This document shows, in pieces, positions 8,457 to 18,445 of a DNA stretch of 64,000 nucleotides. The notes under the pieces were generated by a model, which had not been told where the DNA came from, made no database searches, and saw only the letters and a list, made by a program, of their open reading frames with translations. Where the stretch lies: the NCBI GenBank assembly GCA_963822255.1, contig CAWGGV010000009.1, forward strand, positions 1,033,958 to 1,097,957, written 5' to 3'. A program made the position numbers and the translations under genes. The stretch is from UBA7803 sp963822255 (GTDB lineage Bacteria > Pseudomonadota > Gammaproteobacteria > Pseudomonadales > Azotimanducaceae). The stretch's first letter is position 1; the number at the start of each line of letters is the position of its first letter.

Positions 8457-9835
8457 CCGCTCGCCGCCGTGCGGCCGGTGCCGGCACCGGCGCCGCCGAG
8501 GAGCGCGCTGAGGGCGGTGACCCCGGCGTCGAACGGCACCGCCTGCCGGTCCGACTGGGCGAGAAACGCCTCGAGCTCCGAAAACCGGCTCACGGCCTCG
8601 TCCAGCTCCGGATCCGCGCCGCGCCGGTAGGCGCCGACGCTGATGAGATCGCGGTTCTGCTCGTACAAGGCGTAGAGCCGGCGGAACCGCGCCGCCAGCG
8701 CGAGCTGCTCTTCGCCGGCCACGCTGTTCATCACCCGGCTGACCGACGCTTCCACGTCGATGGCCGGGTAACGTCCCCGCTCGGCGATCTTGCGGGACAG
8801 CACGATATGGCCGTCGAGCACCGCGCGGGCCGAATCGGCGACCGGGTCCTGGGCGTCGTCGCCTTCCGTCAGCACCGTGTAGATGCCCGTGATGGAGCCG
8901 CCGCCGGGTCCGGCATTGCCCGCCCGCTCGAGGAGCTGGGGGAGCTTCGCGAACACCGACGGCGTGTAGCCGCGGGTCACCGGCGGCTCACCGATGGCGA
9001 GCCCGATCTCGCGCTGGGCCTGGGCAAACCGGGTCAGGGAATCCATCAGCAGCAGCACGTGCCTGCCGGCGTCGCGGAAGTGCTCGGCGATGGCGGTGGC
9101 GGCCATGGCGCCCTGCAGCCGCATCAACGGCGGATCGTCCGCCGGGGCGACCACCACCACGGCCCGCGACAGACCCGCCGGGCCGAGAATCTGCTGAATG
9201 AAGTCGTTGACCTCGCGCCCGCGCTCGCCGATCAGGCCGACCACGATGACGTCGGCGCTGGTGTACTTCGCCATCATGCCGAGCAAGGTGCTCTTGCCCA
9301 CCCCGCTGCCGGCGAACAGCCCCATGCGCTGGCCGCGGCCCACCGTCAGCAGAGTGTTGATGGCCCGCACGCCGACGTCGAGAGGGACGTGCACGCCTTC
9401 CCGCCCGAGGGGATTGAGCCGGCGCCCGAGCAGCGGCGCCTGGTCGCTGCAACGGGGGGCGGGCAGACCGTCGAGGGGCTCGCCCAGCGGGTCCACCACA
9501 CGTCCCAGCAGGCTCTCGCCGACGCCGATGCCCTGGGCGCTGGCCACCGGCACCACCCGGGCGTTGGGTGTCAGGCCCGCAAGGTGGCCAACCGGCATCA
9601 GGAACAGCCGATCACCGGAGAAACCCACGGCCTCGGCGGCCACCGGCTCATGGCCGCGGCCGACGATGCGGCAGCGTCCACCCAGCGGCACTTCACATCC
9701 CACGGCCTCCAGAGTCATGCCGACCATGCGCACCAGCCGGCCCTCCGCCACCAGCTCGAGAGGTCGCTCTGCCTCGTGCTGCCAGCGCGCCAGGCGCGCG
9801 GCGAGGCGGGCGCGGCGGGCCGCCGCCTCAGCCAC
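8453..9835 (-). CDS. fliI: FliI, flagellar export ATPase
   Basis: FliI is the F1-ATPase-like hexamer that powers release of export substrates from their chaperones. The 460-residue product contains the Walker A motif GSGVGKST at 177-184 (Lys181), VGLIGERGREVNDFI, the Walker B region LLLMDSLTRFAQAQREIGLA and the GEPPVTRGYTPSVFAKLPQL segment, all diagnostic. The start is GTG at 9835. It overlaps the frameshifted end of fliH, and its stop overlaps the inferred fliJ start. No defects are seen. Confidence 0.97.
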   Translation of the reverse strand: MAEAAARRARLAARLARWQHEAERPLELVAEGRLVRMVGMTLEAVGCEVPLGGRCRIVGRGHEPVAAEAVGFSGDRLFLMPVGHLAGLTPNARVVPVASAQGIGVGESLLGRVVDPLGEPLDGLPAPRCSDQAPLLGRRLNPLGREGVHVPLDVGVRAINTLLTVGRGQRMGLFAGSGVGKSTLLGMMAKYTSADVIVVGLIGERGREVNDFIQQILGPAGLSRAVVVVAPADDPPLMRLQGAMAATAIAEHFRDAGRHVLLLMDSLTRFAQAQREIGLAIGEPPVTRGYTPSVFAKLPQLLERAGNAGPGGGSITGIYTVLTEGDDAQDPVADSARAVLDGHIVLSRKIAERGRYPAIDVEASVSRVMNSVAGEEQLALAARFRRLYALYEQNRDLISVGAYRRGADPELDEAVSRFSELEAFLAQSDRQAVPFDAGVTALSALLGGAGAGTGRTAASG

Positions 9836-10441
9836 GGGCCGTGCTCCGCCCGCTCGTCACTGAGCAGCCGCGCGGCAATGGTGCCGAGACGGGTCTCGAG
9901 GGTCGCGTCCACCGACGAGGCTTCGGTCTGCACCCGCGCGCCGCCGCGGGAGACCGTCAAATCTTCGACGATGCGCCACGGCCGGTCGCCGCTGTCCAGG
10001 TGCAGGACTTCGTTCACCAGCAGCGCGTCTTCCGGGTGGAGCTGCAGGCTGATGCGCGCGTCGGAAACCGGCAGCGCCGCTACGGCCTCGCGAACCACGC
10101 GCACGATCTCCCCGGGCTGGGTCGCGCAGCTCGCGGCGCACGAACTGTCGCGCGATCGCCATGATCAGCGCGGCCAGCTGCTCGAGCAGGGTCTCGTCGA
10201 TCACGGCGGTCCCGGCCGCCAGGCTGTCGACGAGGCGGCGCAGCCGCTCGCTCTCTTTCTGCCGTTCGGCCAGACCCGCACTGCGGCCCTCCTCGAGGCC
10301 GCGCTCGAAGCCCGCCTCGCGCGCCTGCGACTCGATCTCGGCGATGTGCCGGGCCGTCACCGGTCCGGCCGCCTTGCCGGAGCCGTCGAGAGCGGGCGCG
10401 TGCCAGCGCTCGACCGCGTCGTCCACCGCCGGATCAGACAT
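9715..10441 (-). CDS. fliH: FliH, export ATPase regulator (frameshifted)
   Basis: FliH binds and restrains FliI. The start ATG at 10441 overlaps the fliG stop. The N-terminal frame gives HIAEIESQAREAGFERGLEE and a long coiled coil up to FVRRELRD. Near 10122 the frame changes: removing one C in GACCCAGCC joins it to the second frame, EIVRVVREAVAALPVSDARI and HPEDALLVNEVLHLD, which is FliH C-terminal sequence. The second frame stays open to 9715, inside fliI, so the true 3' end may lie near 9840 instead. Identity is clear; the exact end is not. Confidence 0.85.
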
Positions 10442-11435
10442 ACTGCTCGCCTCCCTTTCCGGCAATCACGACCTCGCCCTCTTCGGACAGGCGGCGGACC
10501 ACGGCCAGAATTTCCTTCTGCGCCGTCTCCACCTCCGACAGGCGCACCGGGCCGTGGGCCTCGAGGTCTTCCTGCAGCGCTTCGCCCGCGCGCTTGGACA
10601 TGTTCTTCAGGACCAGCGCCTTGATCTCCGCGGTCGCTCCTTTCAGGGCGACGATGAGCTTTTCGTTCTCCAGCTCTCTGAGCAGGCGCTGCACGCCGCG
10701 GTCGTCGAGGTCCGCAAGGTTCTCGAAGGTGAACATGAGCTCCTGGATTCGCTCGCCGAGGTCTTCGTCCTGCTCGCGGATGCTGCCGAGGATGGCTTCC
10801 TCCGCGGCCGTCTCCATGAAGTTCAGGATGTCGGCGGCCCGCTTCACTCCGCCGATCACCGCAGCCTTGGTGGGCTTCGTCCCCTTGAACTGCTGCTCCA
10901 GCATCTCGTCCAGCTCCTGAAGGGCGTTCGGATGAATGCTCTCCAGGGAGGCGACGCGCATGATGACGTCGCTGCGCACGCGTTCCGGCAGGTGGCCGAG
11001 CACCTCGGCGGCGTGGTCGCTGTCCAGGTAGGACACGACGATGGCGACGATCTGCGGGTGCTCGCCGCCGATCGTCTGCGCCACCGTCTCGGCGTCGATC
11101 CACTTGAGCGACTCGAGCCCTTTGGAGTTGGCGCTGCCGAGGATGCGGTCGATCAGACGCGCGGCCCGGTCCTCGCCCAGGGCGGAGACCAGGACGTTGC
11201 GCAGGTATTCTTCGTTGCCGCCGATGGCCGTCTGCCCCTCGACCGCCGACGAAAACTCGTTGACCACCAGCTCGAGCTGCTCGCGCTGCACGTTGGGCAG
11301 CGCGGCCATGGCCGAGCCGATCCGCTGGACTTCCTTCGGCCCCATGAGCCTCAGCACCTGCGAAGCGGTGTCCTCGCCGAGCACCATGAGGAACACCGCT
11401 GCGCGCTGCGCGCCGTCCAGTGCCGGGTTACTCAT
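10434..11435 (-). CDS. fliG: FliG, flagellar motor switch/torque protein
   Basis: FliG sits on top of the C-ring and receives torque from the stator. The 333-residue protein is of normal length and shows AAVFLMVLGEDTASQVLRLM at the N-terminus, the middle-domain EHPQIVAIVVSYLDSDHAAE, and the C-terminal charged helix region IQELMFTFENLADLDDRGVQ with LKNMSKRAGEALQEDLEA. These carry the charged torque residues. It lies between fliF (overlap of 8 bases) and fliH. Confidence 0.97.
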   Translation of the reverse strand: MSNPALDGAQRAAVFLMVLGEDTASQVLRLMGPKEVQRIGSAMAALPNVQREQLELVVNEFSSAVEGQTAIGGNEEYLRNVLVSALGEDRAARLIDRILGSANSKGLESLKWIDAETVAQTIGGEHPQIVAIVVSYLDSDHAAEVLGHLPERVRSDVIMRVASLESIHPNALQELDEMLEQQFKGTKPTKAAVIGGVKRAADILNFMETAAEEAILGSIREQDEDLGERIQELMFTFENLADLDDRGVQRLLRELENEKLIVALKGATAEIKALVLKNMSKRAGEALQEDLEAHGPVRLSEVETAQKEILAVVRRLSEEGEVVIAGKGGEQYV

Positions 11436-13092
11436 CGTTGCCCACCCACTGACGCATCACCTGGGCCACCAGGCGCGGATCCTCCGTAGCTATGCTGCGC
11501 GCCCGCTGCAGATGATCGTCCAGCCGGCGCGGATCGTCGCGGGCCCCTTCCTGCCCGCCCGCCAAAGCCACCAGCGCGCGCTGGTCGGCGCCCGCCGGCG
11601 GCCGGCCGCCGCCCCTGCCCGCCAGCGCGGGCACCGGCTGGGAGAGCGCACGCATGGCCGGGCGCAGCACCAGGAGCACCAGCGCCAGGACGCCGACGCC
11701 TGCCAGCACCTGCTTGACCAGGTCGCGGACCCACGGCTGCTGCCAGAGCTGGGGCTCGGGCAGCGGCTGGACCGTCTCGTCCATCTGCTTGAAGGAAGCG
11801 TTGACCAGGCTGACGCGGTCGCCGCGGGCCTCGTCGAAGCCGACGGCTTCCTTGACCAGCCGCTCCAGGTACGCAATCTCCTCGGGCGGCCGCGGTTCCC
11901 GGACCTGCTTGCCGTCCTTCTCCACCTCACGGTCATCCACCACCACCGCGACCGACAGCCGGTCGAGCTTGGCCGGGGCATTCCGGGTGTGGCTGATGGT
12001 CCGGTCCACCTCGTAGTTGCGGGTGCTGCTGCGGTTCTCGTTCACGGCGGCCGGGGCTCCGCCGGCGGCGGCCGCGGCGGCGGCGATGTCCTTGAGGTCG
12101 GCCGCGGTGCCGTCCGCGGCGGCCACGGTGGCGCCCGCCGGTGGCTGATTGCTCAGCGAGCCGGGCACTCCGCCTACCGCGTCGCCGCCGTGGCGCTCCT
12201 CGACGACCTGCTCGCTGCGCAGCGCCGGCTTGTCGTCATCGTAAGACTCGCGGGTGCTCTCCACCTGGGTGAAATCCACGTCGGCCGCGACCTGCACGCG
12301 CACGCCGTCCTCGCCCACCAGCGGTGCCAGGATGCTGCGCACGCGGTCGCGGATGCTCTGCTCGATCTTCTGCGTGTAGTCGAGCTGGCTGGAAGGCGCG
12401 GCGGTGCCCGCTGTGGTGCCGCCGCTGCCGCTGAGCAGGCGGCCGCGGCTATCCACCACGGTCACCCGCTCCGGCTCGAGCTCGGGCACGCTCGATGCCA
12501 CCAGGTGGACGATGCCGGCGATCTGCACGTCGTCCAGAGTGGCGCCGGGGTGCAGATTCACCAGCACCGAGGCGCTCGGGCGGGTGCGCTCACGGACAAA
12601 TACCGAGCGCGCGGGAAGGGCCAGGTGGACGCGGGCGCTGTCGACGCTGGTCAGGGTCATCACCGAGCGGGCGAGCTCACCCTCCAGCGCGCGCTGCAGG
12701 CGGACGTTCTCGAGCATGCGGCTGGTACCGAAGCCGGTGTCCTGGTTCAGGGTCTCGAAACCGCTGCCTTCCTCATGGGGCAGGCCTACGGTGGCGAGTT
12801 TGAGCCGTGCCTCGTGCACGTGCTTGGCATCCACCATCAGTGCGCCGCTGACAGGGTCCAGACGATTGGCGATGCCGCTGCTGGTCAGCGCCGACATGGC
12901 TTCGGCCTTGTCCCGCTCGCCGAGATTCGGCAGCAGGATCTGGTAGCTCGGTTGCATTCCCCAGCTCACCATGCCCACGGCGACGGCGACGATCATCGCC
13001 AGACTCGCCAGCAGGCCGAGCTGCCGTTGCAGCGGCAGTGCGCCGAACGCGCTCACCTGATGGCCCAGTTTCTGCGGCAGTGATTCAGCCAC
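11428..13092 (-). CDS. fliF: FliF, MS-ring protein
   Basis: FliF builds the MS ring in the inner membrane, the base of the flagellum. The 554-residue product has the first membrane helix near residues 25-46, the ring-building motifs (EGELARSVMTLTSVDSARVH, LPARSVFVRERTRPSASVLV, LRSEQVVEERHGG, NYEVDRTISHTRNAPAKLDR), a second membrane helix near 455-475 and the C-terminal FliG-binding tail (RSIATEDPRLVAQVMRQWVG). The Ala-rich insert around 330-350 is low in complexity. It is intact and precedes fliG. Confidence 0.97.
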   Translation of the reverse strand: MAESLPQKLGHQVSAFGALPLQRQLGLLASLAMIVAVAVGMVSWGMQPSYQILLPNLGERDKAEAMSALTSSGIANRLDPVSGALMVDAKHVHEARLKLATVGLPHEEGSGFETLNQDTGFGTSRMLENVRLQRALEGELARSVMTLTSVDSARVHLALPARSVFVRERTRPSASVLVNLHPGATLDDVQIAGIVHLVASSVPELEPERVTVVDSRGRLLSGSGGTTAGTAAPSSQLDYTQKIEQSIRDRVRSILAPLVGEDGVRVQVAADVDFTQVESTRESYDDDKPALRSEQVVEERHGGDAVGGVPGSLSNQPPAGATVAAADGTAADLKDIAAAAAAAGGAPAAVNENRSSTRNYEVDRTISHTRNAPAKLDRLSVAVVVDDREVEKDGKQVREPRPPEEIAYLERLVKEAVGFDEARGDRVSLVNASFKQMDETVQPLPEPQLWQQPWVRDLVKQVLAGVGVLALVLLVLRPAMRALSQPVPALAGRGGGRPPAGADQRALVALAGGQEGARDDPRRLDDHLQRARSIATEDPRLVAQVMRQWVGNDE

Positions 13093-13138
13093 GGCTTCCT
13101 CTCAGCTCCCCGTTGTGTCGATGTTTGCCCGCTGCGGG

Positions 13139-13456
13139 TCAGGCCTGCATGTTCATGATTTCCTGGTAGGCGGCCACCAGCCGGTTCCTGACCTGGGTCA
13201 CGGCCTCGAACTCGAGGCTCGCCTTCTGTGCGGACACCATCACCTGGTCCAGGCTCACGTCGGCGGCCCCCTGCTCGAACCGGGCGGCCAGGTGGTCGGC
13301 GTGCTGCTGGGTCTTGTTCACCTCCCCCAGTGACCGTTCGAGCAGGTCGCCGAAGTTCACCCCGGAGGCGGGTCGGTCCGTTTCCGCGACCGACTCTGCC
13401 CGCGCGGAGAGGGTCCGCATGGCGGCCAGCACCTGTTGGATCTGCACGTCGCTCAT
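13139..13456 (-). CDS. fliE: FliE, hook-basal body junction protein
   Basis: FliE joins the MS ring to the proximal rod. At 105 residues it has the family's length. Conserved segments are GVNFGDLLERSLGEVNKTQQ, AAVSLDQ-type VSLDQVMVSAQKASLEFEAV and the C-terminal VRNRLVAAYQEIMNMQA. It starts 34 bases after the flrC stop and precedes fliF by 46 bases, so it is probably cotranscribed from the sigma-54 promoter upstream of flrC. Confidence 0.95.
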   Translation of the reverse strand: MSDVQIQQVLAAMRTLSARAESVAETDRPASGVNFGDLLERSLGEVNKTQQHADHLAARFEQGAADVSLDQVMVSAQKASLEFEAVTQVRNRLVAAYQEIMNMQA

Positions 13457-13490
13457 GGTCTGTCTCCTTGCCAGCGGACCGCGGGAGGGA

Positions 13491-14444
13491 TCACGCCCCG
13501 CCCGGCACGCCGACCCCGGCCTCGCGCAGCCGCGCCAGCTTGTAGCGCAGGGTCCGCGGGCTGATGCCGAGCCGCGCCGCCGCCTGCTTGCGGCTGCCTT
13601 CGGCGCGCAGGGCGCGCAGGATCAGCTCGCCTTCCCGGTCGCGCAGCCCGGCGTCGAGGCCGCCGGCGTGGCTCGCCGCCGGCGGACGGGGTTCGGCGGC
13701 TTCGTCGCCCCGCTCGACGACGATGGCGTCGCCGTCGATGCTGCCTGGCGCAGTCCTCAGGATCAGCGCCCGCTGGACGACGTTTTCCAGTTCCCGCACG
13801 TTGCCGGGCCAGTGGTGGCTGGTGAGCTTGCACACCGCGGTCTCATCCAACTCCGGGACCTCGGCCCCTTGGGGCAGGTGGCGGGCGAGCAGGTGGCGCG
13901 CCAGCGGCACGATGTCGTCCGGCCGGTCACGGAGGGCCGGCACGCGCAGGGGGAACACATTCAGGCGGTAGTAGAGATCCTCGCGCAGCACGCCGTCGCT
14001 GACGGCCTGGCGCAGATCCCGGTTCGACGTGGCGATGACGCGCACGTCCACTTTACGCGGCTCGGTGGCACCGAGCCGTTCCACCTCCCGTTCCTGCAGA
14101 GCGCGCAGCAGCTTCGCCTGCAGCCCCAGCTCCATCTCGGTGACCTCGTCGAGCAGCAACGTGCCGCCGTCGGCCTGCTCGAACTTGCCGGCGCGCGCCT
14201 CGCCCGCGCCGGTGTAGGCGCCTTTCTCGTGCCCGAACAGCACGGCCTCCAACATGGTCTCGGGAATGGCGGCGCAGTTGACGGCGACGAAGCGAGCCCC
14301 GCGGCGGGATGACCGATGGTGGACGAAGCGCGCGATCACTTCCTTGCCGGCCCCGGACTCGCCGGTGAGCATCACCGTCACATCGCTGCCGGCCACCCGC
14401 TCGGCCAGCGTGAGCAGCTCGCGGCTGGCCACATCCCGGGCCAC
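13491..14444 (-). CDS. FlrC/FleR-type sigma-54 activator lacking the receiver domain
   Basis: This 317-residue protein is an NtrC-type activator most like FlrC/FleR, which switch on mid-late flagellar genes. It has an AAA+ domain with Walker A GESGAGKE (Lys34), the sigma-54 contact loop GAYTGA at 75-80, Walker B GGTLLLDEV, an Arg-finger region, and a Fis-type helix-turn-helix (QAAARLGISPRTLRYKLARL). The usual receiver domain of about 120 residues is absent, and no FlrB/FleS kinase gene precedes it. The displayed start is GTG 14444. An ATG at 14558 is in the same frame, but a TGA (14529-14531) inside an 18-base repeat array separates them. A consensus sigma-54 promoter lies just upstream. Confidence 0.9.
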   Translation of the reverse strand: MARDVASRELLTLAERVAGSDVTVMLTGESGAGKEVIARFVHHRSSRRGARFVAVNCAAIPETMLEAVLFGHEKGAYTGAGEARAGKFEQADGGTLLLDEVTEMELGLQAKLLRALQEREVERLGATEPRKVDVRVIATSNRDLRQAVSDGVLREDLYYRLNVFPLRVPALRDRPDDIVPLARHLLARHLPQGAEVPELDETAVCKLTSHHWPGNVRELENVVQRALILRTAPGSIDGDAIVVERGDEAAEPRPPAASHAGGLDAGLRDREGELILRALRAEGSRKQAAARLGISPRTLRYKLARLREAGVGVPGGA

Positions 14445-14460
14445 CGGATCGCTGTCTGGC

Positions 14461-14546
14461 AGGGGGTCCCTGCCTTGCAGGGGGTCCCTGCCTTGCAGGG
14501 GGTCCCTGCCTTGCAGGGGGTCCCTGCCTCAGGGGGTCCCTGTCTC
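14461..14546. repeat. Tandem 18-base repeat array before flrC
   Basis: The unit AGGGGGTCCCTGCCTTGC is present three times exactly (14461-14514), followed by a 16-base variant unit and a diverged fifth copy. On the minus strand, in the flrC frame, the full units read as the hexapeptide QGRDPL. The short unit creates the in-frame TGA at 14529-14531. Such arrays vary in copy number by slippage. Confidence 0.9.
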
Positions 14547-14644
14547 TGTCCGGCTCATGGGGTCGGGCTCCCTTCTCCTGTCAACGGGTCGACGACGGAA
14601 CTCCGTCGTTGGCGGGCATCGCAAGCCCTTCTGGCAGCTTGTCG

Positions 14645-14660
14645 AGCAAGGAGTGTGCCA
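14645..14660 (-). promoter_or_regulatory. Sigma-54 promoter of flrC-fliEFGHIJ
   Basis: The minus strand reads TGGCAC-ACTCC-TTGCT, a full match to the -24/-12 consensus. The predicted start near 14633 leaves 75 bases to the ATG at 14558 and about 190 to the GTG at 14444. There is no room for a receiver domain or kinase gene between promoter and AAA+ domain. Confidence 0.87.
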
Positions 14661-14671
14661 AAAGAAGTTTA

Positions 14672-14685
14672 TTGTTTATAAACAA
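14672..14685. promoter_or_regulatory. AT-rich 14-base palindrome upstream of the flrC promoter
   Basis: TTGTTTATAAACAA is a perfect palindrome in an otherwise GC-rich region, starting 12 bases upstream of the -24 element. It may bind IHF, FleQ or another regulator; the sequence alone cannot tell which. Confidence 0.5.
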
Positions 14686-14737
14686 ATGGTTAGTGGAAAT
14701 TCGAGGCCGGAACGGGCCACGCAACCGGTGCGCAGCG

Positions 14738-16188
14738 TCAGAGTTCTGACGCAGCTTCGGGGGGCCGAACGATGCCGAACTTGCGCATCTTCTCCACCAG
14801 GGTCGTGCGCCGGAGGCCGAGCGCGCTCGCGGCTTCCGCGACCACCCCCCGCGCCTGGCTCAGGGCTTCGCGGATCAGCCGGACCTCGAGACCGTCCAGC
14901 AGCTCCTTGAGCTCGAAGTCGCCCTCGATCATCGGTCCGACGGTGACGTCGCGGAGGCTGGCCGCACTCGCCAGCCGGGGGGCAGGGCCGGGAGCGCGCG
15001 GCACCGCCGCCAGCGCGCGCAGCTTCTCGGGCAGGTCCGCCGGGGTGACGTCGCCGTCAGGCAGCAGAATGGCGCAGCGCTCCACCAGGTTGGCGAGCTC
15101 GCGCACGTTGCCCGGCCAGTCGTAGGCGAAGAGCGCTCGCCAGGCAGCTTCGGAGAAGCGTGCGGCAAGTAGACCGCGGCTGGTGAGCTCGCCGTTGATC
15201 CGGGCCACGAGCAGCTCCAGGTCCTCCGTGCGCTCGCGCAGCGGCGGCATGGCGATGGCCACCACGTTCAGGCGGTAGTAGAGATCCTCGCGGAACCGGC
15301 CGACCTTCACCATGGTTTCCAGATCCCGGTGAGTCGCGGCGACGATGCGCACGTCGGCCTGCTGGCTTTCGGTGCTGCCGACCCGCTCGAAGCGCCGTTC
15401 CTCGAGCACACGCAGCAGCTTCACCTGCATGTGCAGGGGCATGTCGCCGATTTCGTCCAGGAAAAGGGTGCCGCCCCGGGCCAGCTCGAAGCGTCCCTTG
15501 CGCGTGGTAATGGCGCCCGTGAACGCACCTTTCTCGTGCCCGAACAGCTCGCTTTCCAGCAGATCGGCCGGAATCGCACCGCAGTTCACGGTAACGAACG
15601 GACACCCGCGGCGGGGGGAGTTGTCGTGAACGTTGCGGGCGACGAGTTCTTTGCCGGTGCCGGTTTCCCCCTGGATCAACACCGTCGCCTCGGACGGGCC
15701 CACCCGGCTGATCAGCCGCCGCACGGCTTCCATGGCCGAGCTCTGCCCCGCCAGCGAGCGCGCCAGGTGCGATGGGCCCGGTAGGTACTGCGAGCCATCG
15801 GGCGCGGACGCCACCCGCAGAGTGCGGACGATTTCCGCGGCCTGGCCGTGACGGAGGTCCGGGCCGATGCAGGCGATCACCTGCGGATGCCGCGTCAGGG
15901 CGACGGTTGGCTCACCGCTGGCGGTGTGCACCAGTACCGGCAGGGCCTGCCACGCCGCCGATATCTGCTCGATCTGCGCCTTCACTGGGACCAGGGAGGT
16001 CTGCTCGGCACTGCTCATCAGCACCACGGCGAGCCAGGGGCATTCGGCGCTGAGCAGCGTCTTCAGGCTGTCGGCGGGACGGATCTCGCTGTCGATGCCG
16101 ACGAAGCCGAACTGCGCTGCCAGGGTGTCCGCGTCGCGGCCCGGCCCGGCGAGGATCAACAGCGGCTTCAAAGACGACTGCGGCGGGC

Positions 16189-16192
<4 letters not shown>
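14738..16192 (-). CDS. FleQ/FlrA-type flagellar master activator, second copy
   Basis: This 484-residue sigma-54 activator resembles FleQ/FlrA, the top regulator of polar flagella. It has an N-terminal FleQ domain without a phosphorylated receiver core, a linker SHLARSLAG (141-149) at the place of the FleQ LFRS c-di-GMP motif, an AAA+ domain with Walker A GETGTGKE (Lys181), GAFTGA at 222-227, Walker B GGTLFLDEIGDM, and a Fis-type DNA-binding end (LGLRRTTLVEKMRKFGI). It starts with GTG overlapping the stop of an upstream paralogue. Both copies keep all motifs needed to act on sigma-54. Confidence 0.93.
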
Positions 16193-17655
<1,463 letters not shown>

Positions 17656-17739
17656 GCGACTCGACTCCGGGATCACGCGCTTGTTCTTTTTGCTCGAGCC
17701 AGGAGCACGGAGCGGCGTGGCCCCTCTCCTGACAGCGCT

Positions 17740-17754
17740 CTTGACGTCGTCAAG
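17740..17754. promoter_or_regulatory. 15-base perfect palindrome upstream of fleQ
   Basis: CTTGACG-T-CGTCAAG has 7-base arms and lies 85 bases before the fleQ ATG, in the gap after the PilZ-like gene. It contains a TTGACG -35-like element. It is likely an operator for the fleQ transcript, but the binding protein cannot be named. Confidence 0.55.
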
Positions 17755-17805
17755 TCGAACTGTAGCAACGGATTCGTGGGTCGCCAGCGGCAGGCGGACC
17801 GCCGA

Positions 17806-18417
17806 TCACTCCTCGGGCGGGTCCGACTCTCCGGAGCGGGTCACCCGCTGCTGTGCGATGGCCCGGCGGTGGCGGCGGAATACCAGCTTCTCGAGCCAGT
17901 CTTTGGCGGAGTCGCTCTGGCCCTCGAGGCGCGCGCAGAGCAGGTATCCCTGCTGCTGAGGCTGCCGGCTCTCGATCCTGGCGTGGAGCTTGAGCGCGAC
18001 CGGCCAGGCGGGCAGCACGAACCACTCGGTCAGCAGCAGGGTGCCCGGCTCCAGCGCTTCGGCCGAATGCCAGCAGAGGCCTTCCGCACTGAAGCGCATG
18101 AACACCGAAGGCGAGCTCTGGCTGCGCTCCCGGACCAGCTCGGCCAGCAGCTCCAGGGCCAGATTCAGCTTGCCCTCGAGGCGATGCAGCTCGGCGCGTT
18201 CGGCGTCCTCGGCCTGGGACTCGTCGTGCTCTTCCAGCATGGTGAGCGAACGCAGCACCGACTCGTTGCGGCGGTTCTGACGTTGCAGGGCGGAGGGCTC
18301 AGGAAGCGCCTCGACCCGGACCCAGGTGAGCCCGAGTTTGTCCTCGCAGGAAACCCGCTGGCCGAGCACGGCACGCTCCCCGTCGCTCAGAGGCTCGCTG
18401 GCTGGGGTGTCGGGCAT
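17806..18417 (-). CDS. PilZ-like protein next to fliT
   Basis: The 203-residue product resembles PilZ-type proteins often found between fliT and fleQ in gammaproteobacteria. After a helical region (about residues 40-100) the second half has a beta-rich PilZ-like pattern: FSAEGL, then PGTLLLTEWFVLP and ALKLHARI. In canonical PilZ domains the motif is [D/N]xSxxG; here the D/N position is Arg (RFSAEG), and a clean RxxxR is hard to place, although RRNES is present earlier. Binding of c-di-GMP is therefore doubtful. The ATG at 18417, 28 bases after fliT, is preferred to the upstream in-frame start inside fliT. Confidence 0.72.
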   Translation of the reverse strand: MPDTPASEPLSDGERAVLGQRVSCEDKLGLTWVRVEALPEPSALQRQNRRNESVLRSLTMLEEHDESQAEDAERAELHRLEGKLNLALELLAELVRERSQSSPSVFMRFSAEGLCWHSAEALEPGTLLLTEWFVLPAWPVALKLHARIESRQPQQQGYLLCARLEGQSDSAKDWLEKLVFRRHRRAIAQQRVTRSGESDPPEE

Positions 18418-18445
18418 CGCTATCGGCTTCCGTTCGTGGGCTATG

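Noticed and set aside
7886..10624. Plus-strand ORF of 912 residues
   Set aside because: It is antisense to fliJ, fliI and fliH and contains only reversed low-complexity sequence.
14529..14531. TGA in flrC as a selenocysteine codon
   Set aside because: There is no catalytic context, it lies in a tandem repeat, and a slipped repeat unit explains it better.
14461..14546. Possible CRISPR array
   Set aside because: The units are directly adjacent with no unique spacers, are only 18 bases long, and no cas gene is near.
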